A stretch of 49,355 bases of DNA from Candidatus Epulonipiscium sp. (GTDB taxonomy: Bacteria; Bacillota_A; Clostridia; Lachnospirales; Cellulosilyticaceae), in contig DUUM01000124.1 of assembly GCA_012841565.1 (NCBI GenBank), positions 1 through 49,355 of the forward strand, given 5' to 3'. A program made the translations under genes and the position numbers. How positions within the stretch are numbered: position 1 is the stretch's first letter; each line of letters begins with the position of its first letter. The notes beneath the pieces were generated by a model. The model was not told the DNA's origin. It saw nothing but the letters and a program-made list of their open reading frames with translations, and did no database searches. Shown piece after piece: positions 28,892 through 36,937 of the stretch.

Positions 28892-28924
28892 GTAAAAAGT
28901 CCTGTTATTCCAAGGACTTTTTAC
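28892..28924. terminator. Bidirectional terminator between sigK and NlpC/P60 gene
   Basis: GTAAAAAGTCC pairs with GGACTTTTTAC as a perfect 11-bp stem with T-runs both ways, between convergent genes. Confidence 0.88.
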
Positions 28925-28939
28925 TATTTATGGGATATT

Positions 28940-30091
28940 CTAAAGAACTCTTTTAATACCAACAAGTGGTTTTCCTGATGTTCTAAATGCAACGCCTGTG
29001 GTTATTCCTGTTTTTTCTGTACTTGCATGGATAATTTGATCATTCCCCATGTATATGCCAACATGTGATATATTCCCATTGCTGCCATAAAACATTAAGT
29101 CTCCCGGTCTTATATCAGCTGCATCTACATGCACGCCATTATTAGCATATTGAGCAGATGAACTACGGCTCAGTGATACCCCAAAGTTCTTAAATATTTG
29201 TGATGTAAATCCAGAACAATCCGTTCCATTTGTTAAGCTATTTCCACCATATACATAAGGATTTCCTAAAAACTGTTTAGCATAGGAAATAACATCAGTT
29301 CCCTTGCCGCCACCTTGATTACTGCTTGAGGTGTTATCCGTGCTACCTTGACTAACGCCTTTTAACAATTTATCTTTAGCACTTTCTTTCCCTATATTAA
29401 GGTATTCTTTGGCTATGTATCCTTCAGTGCTATCTGATGTGGTTACTTTTACCCACTCATCATCTATGCTTTGTACTGATAAAACTGTAGCAGCGCCTAT
29501 TTTTTTAAGGACATCACTATTTGTAGAAGTATTTTGTCTTAAGTTTACAGTTGTTGTTGCCACTGCAATGGTTTTTTCAGCTGGTGCTGCTTGCTTAGGA
29601 GCTGCTGCTTTCTTGTTAGGTAATTGATCAATTAGAAGCCCGTCCATAAATTCTCTATGAATATACCCTTCTCCATCTCCGTTTTGTATTAAAAACCAAT
29701 CGCCTACTTGAGCATAAGCATATACAATATTGTTTTTATACACCTGTGAAATAACTGCCCCACTATAATCAGGCGTATTTCTAACATTTACGCCATTTGC
29801 GTTTATAACACCTTTAGCTTTTTGTATATCTACGTATTGGCCACTGATATAGCCTAATTCGTCAGTTGCTGTCTCAACAGCATACCATCCATCATCTGCT
29901 TTATTAAGAATATGTATGTAGTCATTTGGTCCTACTGAACCTATAACTTTTTGGTCCGTACTTGCACCTTTTCTAACATTTAATGTTGCCACGTTTACAT
30001 TCCCATATGCACTTGCATATACAGTTTGACTTAGCAGTAATACGCCTAGTGTAATGCCCCCTATTAGTTTACCTAATTTTGTACTATTCAT
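28940..30091 (-). CDS. Secreted NlpC/P60 peptidoglycan hydrolase with SH3 repeats
   Basis: A 383-residue exported cell-wall hydrolase. A signal peptide (cleavage near VYA-SAY, residue about 27) is followed by three bacterial SH3 domains (about 30-92, 93-155 and 172-235), a low-complexity Ser/Gly linker (about 250-265), and an NlpC/P60 domain. Its Cys-His-His residues appear in NGTDCSGFTSQIF, ISHVGIYMG and IIHAS. It likely cuts stem peptides between D-Glu and the diamino acid. A WalR-like direct repeat lies 70 bp upstream, matching the known control of such hydrolases in Bacillus. Confidence 0.93.
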   Translation of the reverse strand: MNSTKLGKLIGGITLGVLLLSQTVYASAYGNVNVATLNVRKGASTDQKVIGSVGPNDYIHILNKADDGWYAVETATDELGYISGQYVDIQKAKGVINANGVNVRNTPDYSGAVISQVYKNNIVYAYAQVGDWFLIQNGDGEGYIHREFMDGLLIDQLPNKKAAAPKQAAPAEKTIAVATTTVNLRQNTSTNSDVLKKIGAATVLSVQSIDDEWVKVTTSDSTEGYIAKEYLNIGKESAKDKLLKGVSQGSTDNTSSSNQGGGKGTDVISYAKQFLGNPYVYGGNSLTNGTDCSGFTSQIFKNFGVSLSRSSSAQYANNGVHVDAADIRPGDLMFYGSNGNISHVGIYMGNDQIIHASTEKTGITTGVAFRTSGKPLVGIKRVL

Positions 30092-30398
30092 GTCGATAGC
30101 TTCCCCCTATTTGTGTGTTTTATTATGTAAATATCTTAATATTTTATATTTTATATAGTTGTTACGTCTTTGTTACAAATCTATTATATAAATTATTCTA
30201 CTATTTGTCAATTAGTTTTAGTAAATACTTTTTTTCCCCATGAAACACTATCCTTTTCAGCTACATCCATGCAATTATAATCCAAAATCTCACATCATAT
30301 TTAGGTCCTTATATAAATAATATTTCCCCGTGTAACGTTTTCCACATATTCCCATATATTGTAGTAGAAATATATCCTTAGAAAGGATTGGTATAATT
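30092..30398. other. Divergent intergenic region between NlpC/P60 gene and sleC
   Basis: About 307 bp without a gene, rich in A and T. It should contain the promoters of both flanking genes. The only clear site is the WalR-like repeat at 30161-30177. Before sleC, TGTAA and CATATAT around 30332-30356 loosely resemble a forespore sigma G promoter, but the match is weak and I do not call it. Confidence 0.5.
30161..30177 (-). promoter_or_regulatory. WalR-like direct repeat
   Basis: On the minus strand TGTAAC-AAAGA-CGTAAC matches the WalR (YycF) consensus TGTWAH-N5-TGTWAH except for the first base of the second half. It points toward the NlpC/P60 gene, 70 bp away. WalR controls cell-wall hydrolases in Bacillus; the assignment here is by motif and context only. 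Confidence 0.5.
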
Positions 30399-31682
30399 AT
30401 GTTCTCTTTATATCCTCCTGTAATGAGCAGGCAAACCCTAGGTGAGCTTATTGTGGATGTTAGCACAAATCAAATTATTGCCCCACTTTTCCCTATACCT
30501 GGAACGCCTGTTAGTATAATAGAACGAACTCCCTCTGGAGAAGAGAGGGTTATAGAAGAGCTGATAACGAATGACTCGGGTCAAACACCCGTCATATCCC
30601 TTCCTGCCCCTCCTGAAGATCTTTCCCTCGACCCTCTTAACACCATTAAGCCCTTTTCATCCTATATTATTCAAGCAAACCCTGTGGGCTATAATTCTGT
30701 AAGAGTAGAAGGGTCACAGATTTTTGCTGGCGTTAGGTCAATTCAGCCTATACAGCCTGTAGGCCTTCCACGGATGACTAGGCAAGAACAAATCTATATT
30801 ATTGGTCCACCTACATTATTTGGGGATTTTCCACCTAAGATTCCCGAAGCTGAGTTAAAGCCTACTGGCCCTGCATCTGGCCTAGTTGTATTAGATAGTC
30901 CCATTGTTCCTGAGTATATAATTGTCCATGATGGTGTCCCTAACAATGTAAATGCCCCAAGTTACAGAATTCCCTACAGAGATTATATTAAAAATGTTGC
31001 TTCTTCTGAAATATTCCCAACTTGGCCTAGGTCTACGATAGAAGCCAATGTCCTTGCCATCGTATCCTTTACATTAAATAGAGTTTATACAGAGTGGTAC
31101 CGCAACCAAGGCAAAGCATTCACTATTACAAGTTCTACTGCTTATGATCATGCTTTTTTTAATGGGCGAAATATTTTTGATTCCATTTCCCTTGTAGTAG
31201 ATGATCTTTTTTCTACTTATATTTTAAGAGCTAGCTTTACCCAGCCTTTGTTAACACAGTATTGTGACGGGGTTCAGGTTCAGTGCCCTACATGGATGAC
31301 ACAATGGGGGTCAAAAAATCTTGGTCAACAAGGTAAGAGCGCTATAGAGATCTTAAGAGCATATTACGGAAGTAATATCTCTCTAACAACTGCACCCCAG
31401 GTTCAAGGTAGTCCTGAATCGTATCCTGGAACACCTCTACAACTCGGATCTTCTGGCCCAGCTGTTCGTACCATCCAAAACCAACTTAACAATATTTCTA
31501 GAAACTTTCCTAAAATACCTAAGGTTGCGACAGATGGAAATTTTGGTCCTGGTACCGAAACCTCAGTGAAAACATTCCAAGAAGTATTTCATCTCACCCC
31601 TGATGGTATTGTAGGACGTGGCACTTGGTATAAGTTATCACAAGTATATGTAGGGGTTACGCAACTCGGTGAGTTAATCTAA
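30399..31682 (+). CDS. sleC: Spore cortex-lytic enzyme SleC (pro-form)
   Basis: A 427-residue SleC-type germination enzyme. The N-terminal pro-region (about residues 1-130) is followed by a SpoIID-like lytic transglycosylase domain, with PEYIIVHDGVPNNVNAPSYR and NVASSEIFPTWP carrying the expected catalytic Glu. TSSTAYDHAFFNGRNIFDSI and the CPTWMTQWGSKNLG segment follow. A C-terminal peptidoglycan-binding domain (about 352-415) has GPAVRTIQNQLN and TDGNFGPGTETSVKTFQ. In Clostridium, SleC is stored inactive in the spore and cut by Csp subtilisin-like proteases at germination. AGAAAGGA precedes the ATG. Confidence 0.93.
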   Translation: MFSLYPPVMSRQTLGELIVDVSTNQIIAPLFPIPGTPVSIIERTPSGEERVIEELITNDSGQTPVISLPAPPEDLSLDPLNTIKPFSSYIIQANPVGYNSVRVEGSQIFAGVRSIQPIQPVGLPRMTRQEQIYIIGPPTLFGDFPPKIPEAELKPTGPASGLVVLDSPIVPEYIIVHDGVPNNVNAPSYRIPYRDYIKNVASSEIFPTWPRSTIEANVLAIVSFTLNRVYTEWYRNQGKAFTITSSTAYDHAFFNGRNIFDSISLVVDDLFSTYILRASFTQPLLTQYCDGVQVQCPTWMTQWGSKNLGQQGKSAIEILRAYYGSNISLTTAPQVQGSPESYPGTPLQLGSSGPAVRTIQNQLNNISRNFPKIPKVATDGNFGPGTETSVKTFQEVFHLTPDGIVGRGTWYKLSQVYVGVTQLGELI

Positions 31683-31745
31683 AAACGAGGACTGTCCACA
31701 GTTATCATCAAAATGTGATGGTAACAGGGGCAGTCCTCGTTTTTA
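31681..31745. terminator. Long bidirectional terminator between sleC and ribH
   Basis: AAAAACGAGGACTG pairs with CAGTCCTCGTTTTT, with inner pairing of TGTTACC-like and GGTAACA-like sequence. It overlaps the sleC stop codon. Confidence 0.9.
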
Positions 31746-31775
31746 GCGTGTTAAAATTTACATATCATTACTTGC

Positions 31776-32243
31776 TTAAGATTCTATTTCGCGAATTAAA
31801 TTGACCATTTCAATGGTACTCATTGCACACTCATACCCCTTGTTTCCTGCTTTTGTTCCTGCGCGCTCTATGGCTTGTTCAATACTTTCAGTTGTTAACA
31901 CACCAAATGTCACCGGAATATCAGTATTTAGAGAAACTGTTGCAATCCCTTTAGAAACTTCACTACAAACATAGTCATAATGGCTAGTGTTCCCCCGAAT
32001 GACTGCACCAAGGCAAATGATAGCGTCATACTTACCACTTTTTGCCATTTTAGATGCAATCAGAGGGATTTCAAATGCACCTGGAACCCACGCAACACTT
32101 ATATCATCTTCATTAACGTTATGACGTTTTAAACAATCAATTGCTCCACCTAACAACTTTGATGTAATAAATTCATTAAAACGCGCCACCACTATCCCTA
32201 TTCTAATTCCCTCTGATACTAATTTTCCTTCATAAATTTTCAT
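31776..32243 (-). CDS. ribH: 6,7-dimethyl-8-ribityllumazine synthase
   Basis: A 155-residue lumazine synthase, the penultimate enzyme of riboflavin synthesis, joining the ribityl-pyrimidine with the 4-carbon product of RibB. Motifs: [19 protein letters not shown] near residue 16, [10 protein letters not shown] near 52, and the catalytic-His [14 protein letters not shown] near 80. It is the last gene of the operon. Confidence 0.96.
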   Translation of the reverse strand: MKIYEGKLVSEGIRIGIVVARFNEFITSKLLGGAIDCLKRHNVNEDDISVAWVPGAFEIPLIASKMAKSGKYDAIICLGAVIRGNTSHYDYVCSEVSKGIATVSLNTDIPVTFGVLTTESIEQAIERAGTKAGNKGYECAMSTIEMVNLIREIES

Positions 32244-32263
32244 TTTACACGCCCCTTATATTT

Positions 32264-33463
32264 TTAATATTGTAGAATATGTCCCATTTTTTCTTGCTTA
32301 GTTTTCAGATAAAACAAGTCAAACTCTGTTGCATCCATTTGAATTGGGACACGTTCGCAAATCTCTATACCAAAATTAGATAAACCAGAAATCTTTTGTG
32401 GATTATTTGTCAGTAACCGTAATGTTTTTGCACCCAGGTCACGTAAAATCTGTGCGCCAATATAATATTCTCTTAAATCTCCTTCAAATCCTAATGCTAT
32501 ATTAGCTTCTAATGTATCCATTCCTTTATCTTGTAATTCATACGCCCTGAGCTTATTAATTAAGCCAATTCCCCTCCCCTCTTGACGCATGTAAAGCAAA
32601 ATACCCCTACCTTCTTTTTGTATCTGTTTCATAGCCGTATCAAACTGCTCACCACAATCGCATCGTATAGATCCGAAAGCATCACCTGTCAAACATTCCG
32701 AGTGTACACGGCACAGTAGATCTTCCCCTTCGCCAATATCTCCTTTTACTAAAGCAACATGATGTTCCCCATTAAGTTTATTAATATAGCCATAAGCTGT
32801 AAAATCACCATATTTTGTTGGCATTTTAGTGACGGTTACCCGCTCCACTAACTGGTCATGTTGTTTCCGGTAAAGCTGTAAATCCTTAATTGTAATAAAT
32901 TTTAACCCCCACTTTTTGCTTAATTCAATCAGTTCTAGTTTCTTCATCATTTCTCCATCATCACTCATAATCTCACAGCATAAACCACATTTTTTTAAGC
33001 CTGCCAGGCTCATAAGATCCACTGTTGCTTCTGTATGGCCATTTCGTTCTAGTACACCATTTTTATTGGAAAGCAAAGGAAACATATGACCCGGGCGGCG
33101 AAATTCTTCTGGCATCACATGATCCTGAGTGCATTTTATTGCGGTTATGCTACGCTCTAATGCTGAGATGCCTGTTGTGGTATCCACATGATCTATTGAA
33201 ACCGTAAAGGCTGTTTCATGATTATCCGTATTTTCTTCTACCATCTGAGGAATCTGTAGTTTTTGGACCAATTCCTTCCCCATCGGCATACATATAAGCC
33301 CTTTCCCATAAGTAGCCATAAAATTAACATTCTCTGTTGTGGCAAACTGGGCTGCGCAAATAAAATCACCTTCATTTTCACGGTTATCATCATCTGATAC
33401 AATGATAATTTTCCCCTGACGAAGCTCCTCTAAAGCTTCTTCAATTGTGTTATACTTGAACAT
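32264..33463 (-). CDS. ribBA: Bifunctional DHBP synthase / GTP cyclohydrolase II
   Basis: A 399-residue fusion. The N-terminal half is 3,4-dihydroxy-2-butanone 4-phosphate synthase ([15 protein letters not shown], then RRPGHMFPL and [11 protein letters not shown]). The C-terminal half is GTP cyclohydrolase II ([20 protein letters not shown] with its zinc cysteines, and [15 protein letters not shown]). Together they feed both branches of riboflavin synthesis. AGGAGG overlaps the first ATG at 33469 and fits the second at 33463. Confidence 0.96.
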   Translation of the reverse strand: MFKYNTIEEALEELRQGKIIIVSDDDNRENEGDFICAAQFATTENVNFMATYGKGLICMPMGKELVQKLQIPQMVEENTDNHETAFTVSIDHVDTTTGISALERSITAIKCTQDHVMPEEFRRPGHMFPLLSNKNGVLERNGHTEATVDLMSLAGLKKCGLCCEIMSDDGEMMKKLELIELSKKWGLKFITIKDLQLYRKQHDQLVERVTVTKMPTKYGDFTAYGYINKLNGEHHVALVKGDIGEGEDLLCRVHSECLTGDAFGSIRCDCGEQFDTAMKQIQKEGRGILLYMRQEGRGIGLINKLRAYELQDKGMDTLEANIALGFEGDLREYYIGAQILRDLGAKTLRLLTNNPQKISGLSNFGIEICERVPIQMDATEFDLFYLKTKQEKMGHILQY

Positions 33464-33473
33464 TTTCATCCTC

Positions 33474-34121
33474 CTAATATCCGAATTCCTGAAGAAATTC
33501 TTGTGTTATTTTACTTTCTGGTTTTTGTATGTAAACAGGATTAATGAATTTTTCAATGTACTTGCCTACAATATCATTCTCTAAGTTAACCCTCTCACCA
33601 ACACATTTTTCTAAAAGATTTGTAGCCTTCATTGTGTGGGGAATAATAGAAACACTAAAGTCCTTTTCAGATACCTTAGCAACTGTTAAGCTAATCCCAT
33701 CTATAGCAATTGATCCTTTTTCTATTATATATTTCATAATGGTACTAGTAACTTTGATCGTGTACCATATAGCATTACCCTCTTGCTTTATTTTTAAAAT
33801 TTCTCCTGTCCCATCAATGTGACCTGATACAATATGTCCACCAAAGCGGCCATTATTAGCTACTGCCCGTTCTAAGTTCACATGACTTCCTTTTTTGAGA
33901 CTACCAAGAGAAGAGCACCTCAGTGTTTCGTGCATTATGTCCGCTAAAAAACTATTGTTAACCAAACTTATAACCGTCACACAGACACCATTGACTGCTA
34001 CACTATCACCTATCCGCAAATCTTGGAAAACCATATCACCACTAATCGTAATAACTTTAGAATTTGAGCCCTGTTTCAGACTTTGCACGATACCAACTTC
34101 TTCAACAATTCCCGTGAACAT
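33474..34121 (-). CDS. ribE: Riboflavin synthase alpha chain
   Basis: A 215-residue enzyme that dismutates two lumazines into riboflavin. Two lumazine-binding repeats are visible: [10 protein letters not shown] at the start with [11 protein letters not shown], and the second with [14 protein letters not shown] and [12 protein letters not shown]. The ATG at 34121 fits a GAGG site; the upstream GTG at 34136 overlaps that site. It overlaps ribD by 20 bp. Confidence 0.95.
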   Translation of the reverse strand: MFTGIVEEVGIVQSLKQGSNSKVITISGDMVFQDLRIGDSVAVNGVCVTVISLVNNSFLADIMHETLRCSSLGSLKKGSHVNLERAVANNGRFGGHIVSGHIDGTGEILKIKQEGNAIWYTIKVTSTIMKYIIEKGSIAIDGISLTVAKVSEKDFSVSIIPHTMKATNLLEKCVGERVNLENDIVGKYIEKFINPVYIQKPESKITQEFLQEFGY

Positions 34122-35208
34122 TATATAAAACCTCACTTTCTATTAATATATCTTGCCCAAGTTTTGTCATCTGGCAGGTATTTAAGAAAAATGAATCACT
34201 CGGACTTTCTACCCCAGGACCTTCGACAGGCGTTTTTGAATTCGAACCCCCAAAAAGCTTTGGGGCAATGTAAGTGTGTACTTTATTTACAATTCTACTG
34301 TCCAGTGCTGACCAATTGAGCGTGCCACCACCTTCTAGTAAAATACTATCGACTTTTTGTTTCCCTAACACTTCCATAAGGAACTTTAAATCAATATGAT
34401 TCTGTTTTTTGGGCGTTAGTATTATCTGACAACCAGCATCCCTATATAGTTTCTGCTTTTGAGTATCTTCGCAGCAAGTAGCAATCAGCGTTGGCACATC
34501 TTTCGCTGTTAGAATGATTTGGGAAATCAGGGGGGTTCTCATATGTGTGTCACAAATAATTCTAAGGGGGTTTTTACTATTTTCCAACCGACATGTTAAA
34601 AGGGGATCATCTGCAATAACAGTGCCTATTCCAACCATAATAGCCGAAAATCTACGCCGATCTTCTTGCACTTTCTGCCTTGCTATTTCTCCCGTAATCC
34701 ATTTAGATTCACCTGTATGAGTTGCAATTTTACCATCCATTGTCATTGCATATTTCATGACGACTAGTGGCAACCCTGTTTTTATATAGTGAAAAAACAC
34801 TTCATTAAGGCCATCACATTCTTTTTTTAACACGTTTTCCACAACCTCAATATGATGGTGTCTAAGAACTTCTATTCCCTTACCCCCAACTAAAGGATTC
34901 GGGTCTCTAGAACCAATAACAACTCTTTTAATACCACTTTTTATAATAGCTTCAGTACAAGGCGTTGTCTTCCCGTAATGACAACATGGTTCTAGTGTCA
35001 CATACAAGGTTGCACCTTGAGGTGACTGTTGACATCTTGATAATGCATTGCGTTCAGCGTGGAGCTGCCCGTAGCTTTCATGCCACCCTTGCCCAATAAT
35101 CTGATCATCTTTCACAATGACCGCTCCAACCATGGGATTGGGATTAACAAATCCACATCCTTTTTTGGCCCATTCTATTGCCCGTTGCATATATTCAATA
35201 TCCCTCAT
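34102..35208 (-). CDS. ribD: Bifunctional riboflavin deaminase/reductase RibD
   Basis: A 368-residue enzyme. The N-terminal deaminase has the zinc motifs HAERNAL (about residue 49) and PCCHYGKTTPCTEAI (about 74). The C-terminal reductase has KYAMTMDGKIAT and LLEGGGTLN. It catalyses the second and third steps from GTP to riboflavin. GGAGGTG sits before the ATG. It is the first gene of ribDE-BA-H, directly below the FMN riboswitch and two hairpins. Confidence 0.95.
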   Translation of the reverse strand: MRDIEYMQRAIEWAKKGCGFVNPNPMVGAVIVKDDQIIGQGWHESYGQLHAERNALSRCQQSPQGATLYVTLEPCCHYGKTTPCTEAIIKSGIKRVVIGSRDPNPLVGGKGIEVLRHHHIEVVENVLKKECDGLNEVFFHYIKTGLPLVVMKYAMTMDGKIATHTGESKWITGEIARQKVQEDRRRFSAIMVGIGTVIADDPLLTCRLENSKNPLRIICDTHMRTPLISQIILTAKDVPTLIATCCEDTQKQKLYRDAGCQIILTPKKQNHIDLKFLMEVLGKQKVDSILLEGGGTLNWSALDSRIVNKVHTYIAPKLFGGSNSKTPVEGPGVESPSDSFFLNTCQMTKLGQDILIESEVLYNVHGNC

Positions 35209-35221
35209 TTAACACCTCCAT

Positions 35222-35252
35222 AAAAAATACCTTGAACATAAGTTCAAGGCAT
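35222..35252 (-). terminator. Second terminator-like hairpin before ribD
   Basis: On the minus strand GCCTTGAACTTATGTTCAAGG forms an 8-bp stem with a 4-base loop, followed by TATTTTTTA and then, within a few bases, the ribD ribosome binding site. It is separate from, and downstream of, the riboswitch terminator, so the leader has two terminator-shaped hairpins in series. Confidence 0.6.
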
Positions 35253-35283
35253 TTTAAATATATATAAATAGATCTATATTAAG

Positions 35284-35321
35284 AAAAAAAAGCTCTGAAA
35301 TGATAAAATCATTCCAGAGCA
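35284..35321 (-). terminator. FMN riboswitch terminator
   Basis: GCTCTGGAATGAT pairs with ATCATTTCAGAGC (one mismatch) and is followed by eight T residues on the minus strand, downstream of the FMN aptamer. This is the expression platform: FMN bound, transcription stops. Confidence 0.9.
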
Positions 35322-35357
35322 ATCAATCTAATATACGGCGCAGTAATAGTGCGCAAT

Positions 35358-35475
35358 CTATTTCATCTTCTTTTATCCAGACTTTACTGTCGGCTTCGGA
35401 ATTACACCGAATCATACCTTGCGGCTCGTGGGCTATACCACCGGTAGGGAATTACACCCTGCCCTGAAGATTGTT
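35358..35475 (-). promoter_or_regulatory. FMN riboswitch (RFN element)
   Basis: The minus strand shows the conserved RFN sequence: AGGGCAGGGTGTAATTCCC, CTACCGGTGGTATAGCCC, GAGCCGCAAGG, GATTCGGTGTAATTCCG, AGCCGACAGT and a closing arm with GAAGAT. It lies directly upstream of the terminator and ribD, so FMN feeds back on the riboflavin operon. Confidence 0.96.
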
Positions 35476-35554
35476 ATTTAATTTTCAACATGTTTTACAG
35501 TATATATTACTTTGAATAAGTTGTCAACACACCGAATCCTACCAATTTTTATGA

Positions 35555-36937
35555 TTATTGGGTTTTAATAGCCGATAGTGCCGACAACTTCATTGCTCTT
35601 TTAGCCGGGAAATACCCAGCGACTAAACCTATAATGGTAGAAAATCCTAATGCAAATAGGGATAGCCATATAGGGATGATGGATACATATGTTTTAACAT
35701 CTCCCCCGTTACCCATTCCCATCAGTCCTCCCGCAAATCCTGCTCCAAATGTGTTTAGTATCCAGGAAGCTAAGTAGCAAAAAACAACCCCTACTGTTCC
35801 TCCTAAAAAACCGATAAATGCCGATTCTATTAAAAACATCTTTCGAATATCAGAAATAACAGCGCCTATTACTTTCATGATACCAATTTCTCTTGTTCTT
35901 TCATAAATGGCCATAATCATTGTGTTTGTGATTCCTATGGCTGCAACCAAAAGCGATATAGCGCCAATACCACCTAATACAAGTTGAATGCCTTGAGCCA
36001 TTTCATTCATTTGATTTAATGTGTCCATATTGCTGTATGCAGAGTAACCTAAGTTTTGCAATTCTTCTTGTATAGCCGTTACATTTTTCATATCATTTGC
36101 CTTAACTTTTACATTGTTATAGACCTTTTTAGTTTTTTTCTTAGAAATAGGTTTCCCACTTAATTGGGCATCATATTTTTGTTTATCCTCTATTAATTTT
36201 ATAACATTTTTGATTGGCATATACAAACTATTTGCCGTATCCCAGTTACCTTCGGGAAGTATCCCTACCACCTTCACATCCAACGGCTTAGGTAGCTTTA
36301 TCTTTTTCGTTTCTCCAGGAAAATTCGATCCCCCCTGGTTACTGTAAGGGTCTAAACTTTCAAATGTAATCTGTGCCCTATCTTCAAAGTAATTAAGTGG
36401 GGCTCTTTCCCTATGTTCCCAATTTGGAATTTTACCCTTTTTAATTAGTTCTTTAGGAATTTCAGCGCCCATAACAATTATATTTTCTTCATTAGGTAAC
36501 ATGTCTCTCCCCTCGGAAGCAATATAATCTAGTGCCGCCATCATTTCCGGGTCCATCCCTACTATATTGACTCCCCATGGGGTTACATACTTGCCCATGA
36601 TTAAGTTGGCATTAACTTGAAGGGTTGGAATAACCATTTGAACATTTTGTATTTTTTTTAAACTCTCAACGGCCATATCATCTAATTGACCTGCCTGATT
36701 ACTAGTAACGCCACCCTTTTCACTCCAACGATCACCTGACGAGTGAACTTCTATAACTGTTAGGCTCCCCCATTGTTCTACCTGGCTTTTAAAATTAGCA
36801 CTCATTGCCAGGCCTAGGGAAATCATTAAAACAATAGAACTTGTTCCTATTATTACACCAAGCACTGTTAAGGAGGTTCGTAACTTACGCCGCCATAAGT
36901 TGCCGATACTCATACGAATTAAATCTATATTATTCAT
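35555..36937 (-). CDS. MacB-like ABC transporter permease
   Basis: A 460-residue permease of the MacB/FtsX family. An N-terminal membrane segment (RKLRTSLTVLGVIIGTSSIV) is followed by a large extracytoplasmic domain (about residues 45-325) and three C-terminal membrane segments, the first with VAAIGITNTMIMAIYERTREIGIMKVIGA. MacB-type systems move substrates or force across the envelope mechanically rather than by a classical pore. It overlaps the 802-residue gene by 8 bp and is the last gene of the operon. The substrate is unknown. Confidence 0.9.
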   Translation of the reverse strand: MNNIDLIRMSIGNLWRRKLRTSLTVLGVIIGTSSIVLMISLGLAMSANFKSQVEQWGSLTVIEVHSSGDRWSEKGGVTSNQAGQLDDMAVESLKKIQNVQMVIPTLQVNANLIMGKYVTPWGVNIVGMDPEMMAALDYIASEGRDMLPNEENIIVMGAEIPKELIKKGKIPNWEHRERAPLNYFEDRAQITFESLDPYSNQGGSNFPGETKKIKLPKPLDVKVVGILPEGNWDTANSLYMPIKNVIKLIEDKQKYDAQLSGKPISKKKTKKVYNNVKVKANDMKNVTAIQEELQNLGYSAYSNMDTLNQMNEMAQGIQLVLGGIGAISLLVAAIGITNTMIMAIYERTREIGIMKVIGAVISDIRKMFLIESAFIGFLGGTVGVVFCYLASWILNTFGAGFAGGLMGMGNGGDVKTYVSIIPIWLSLFALGFSTIIGLVAGYFPAKRAMKLSALSAIKTQ

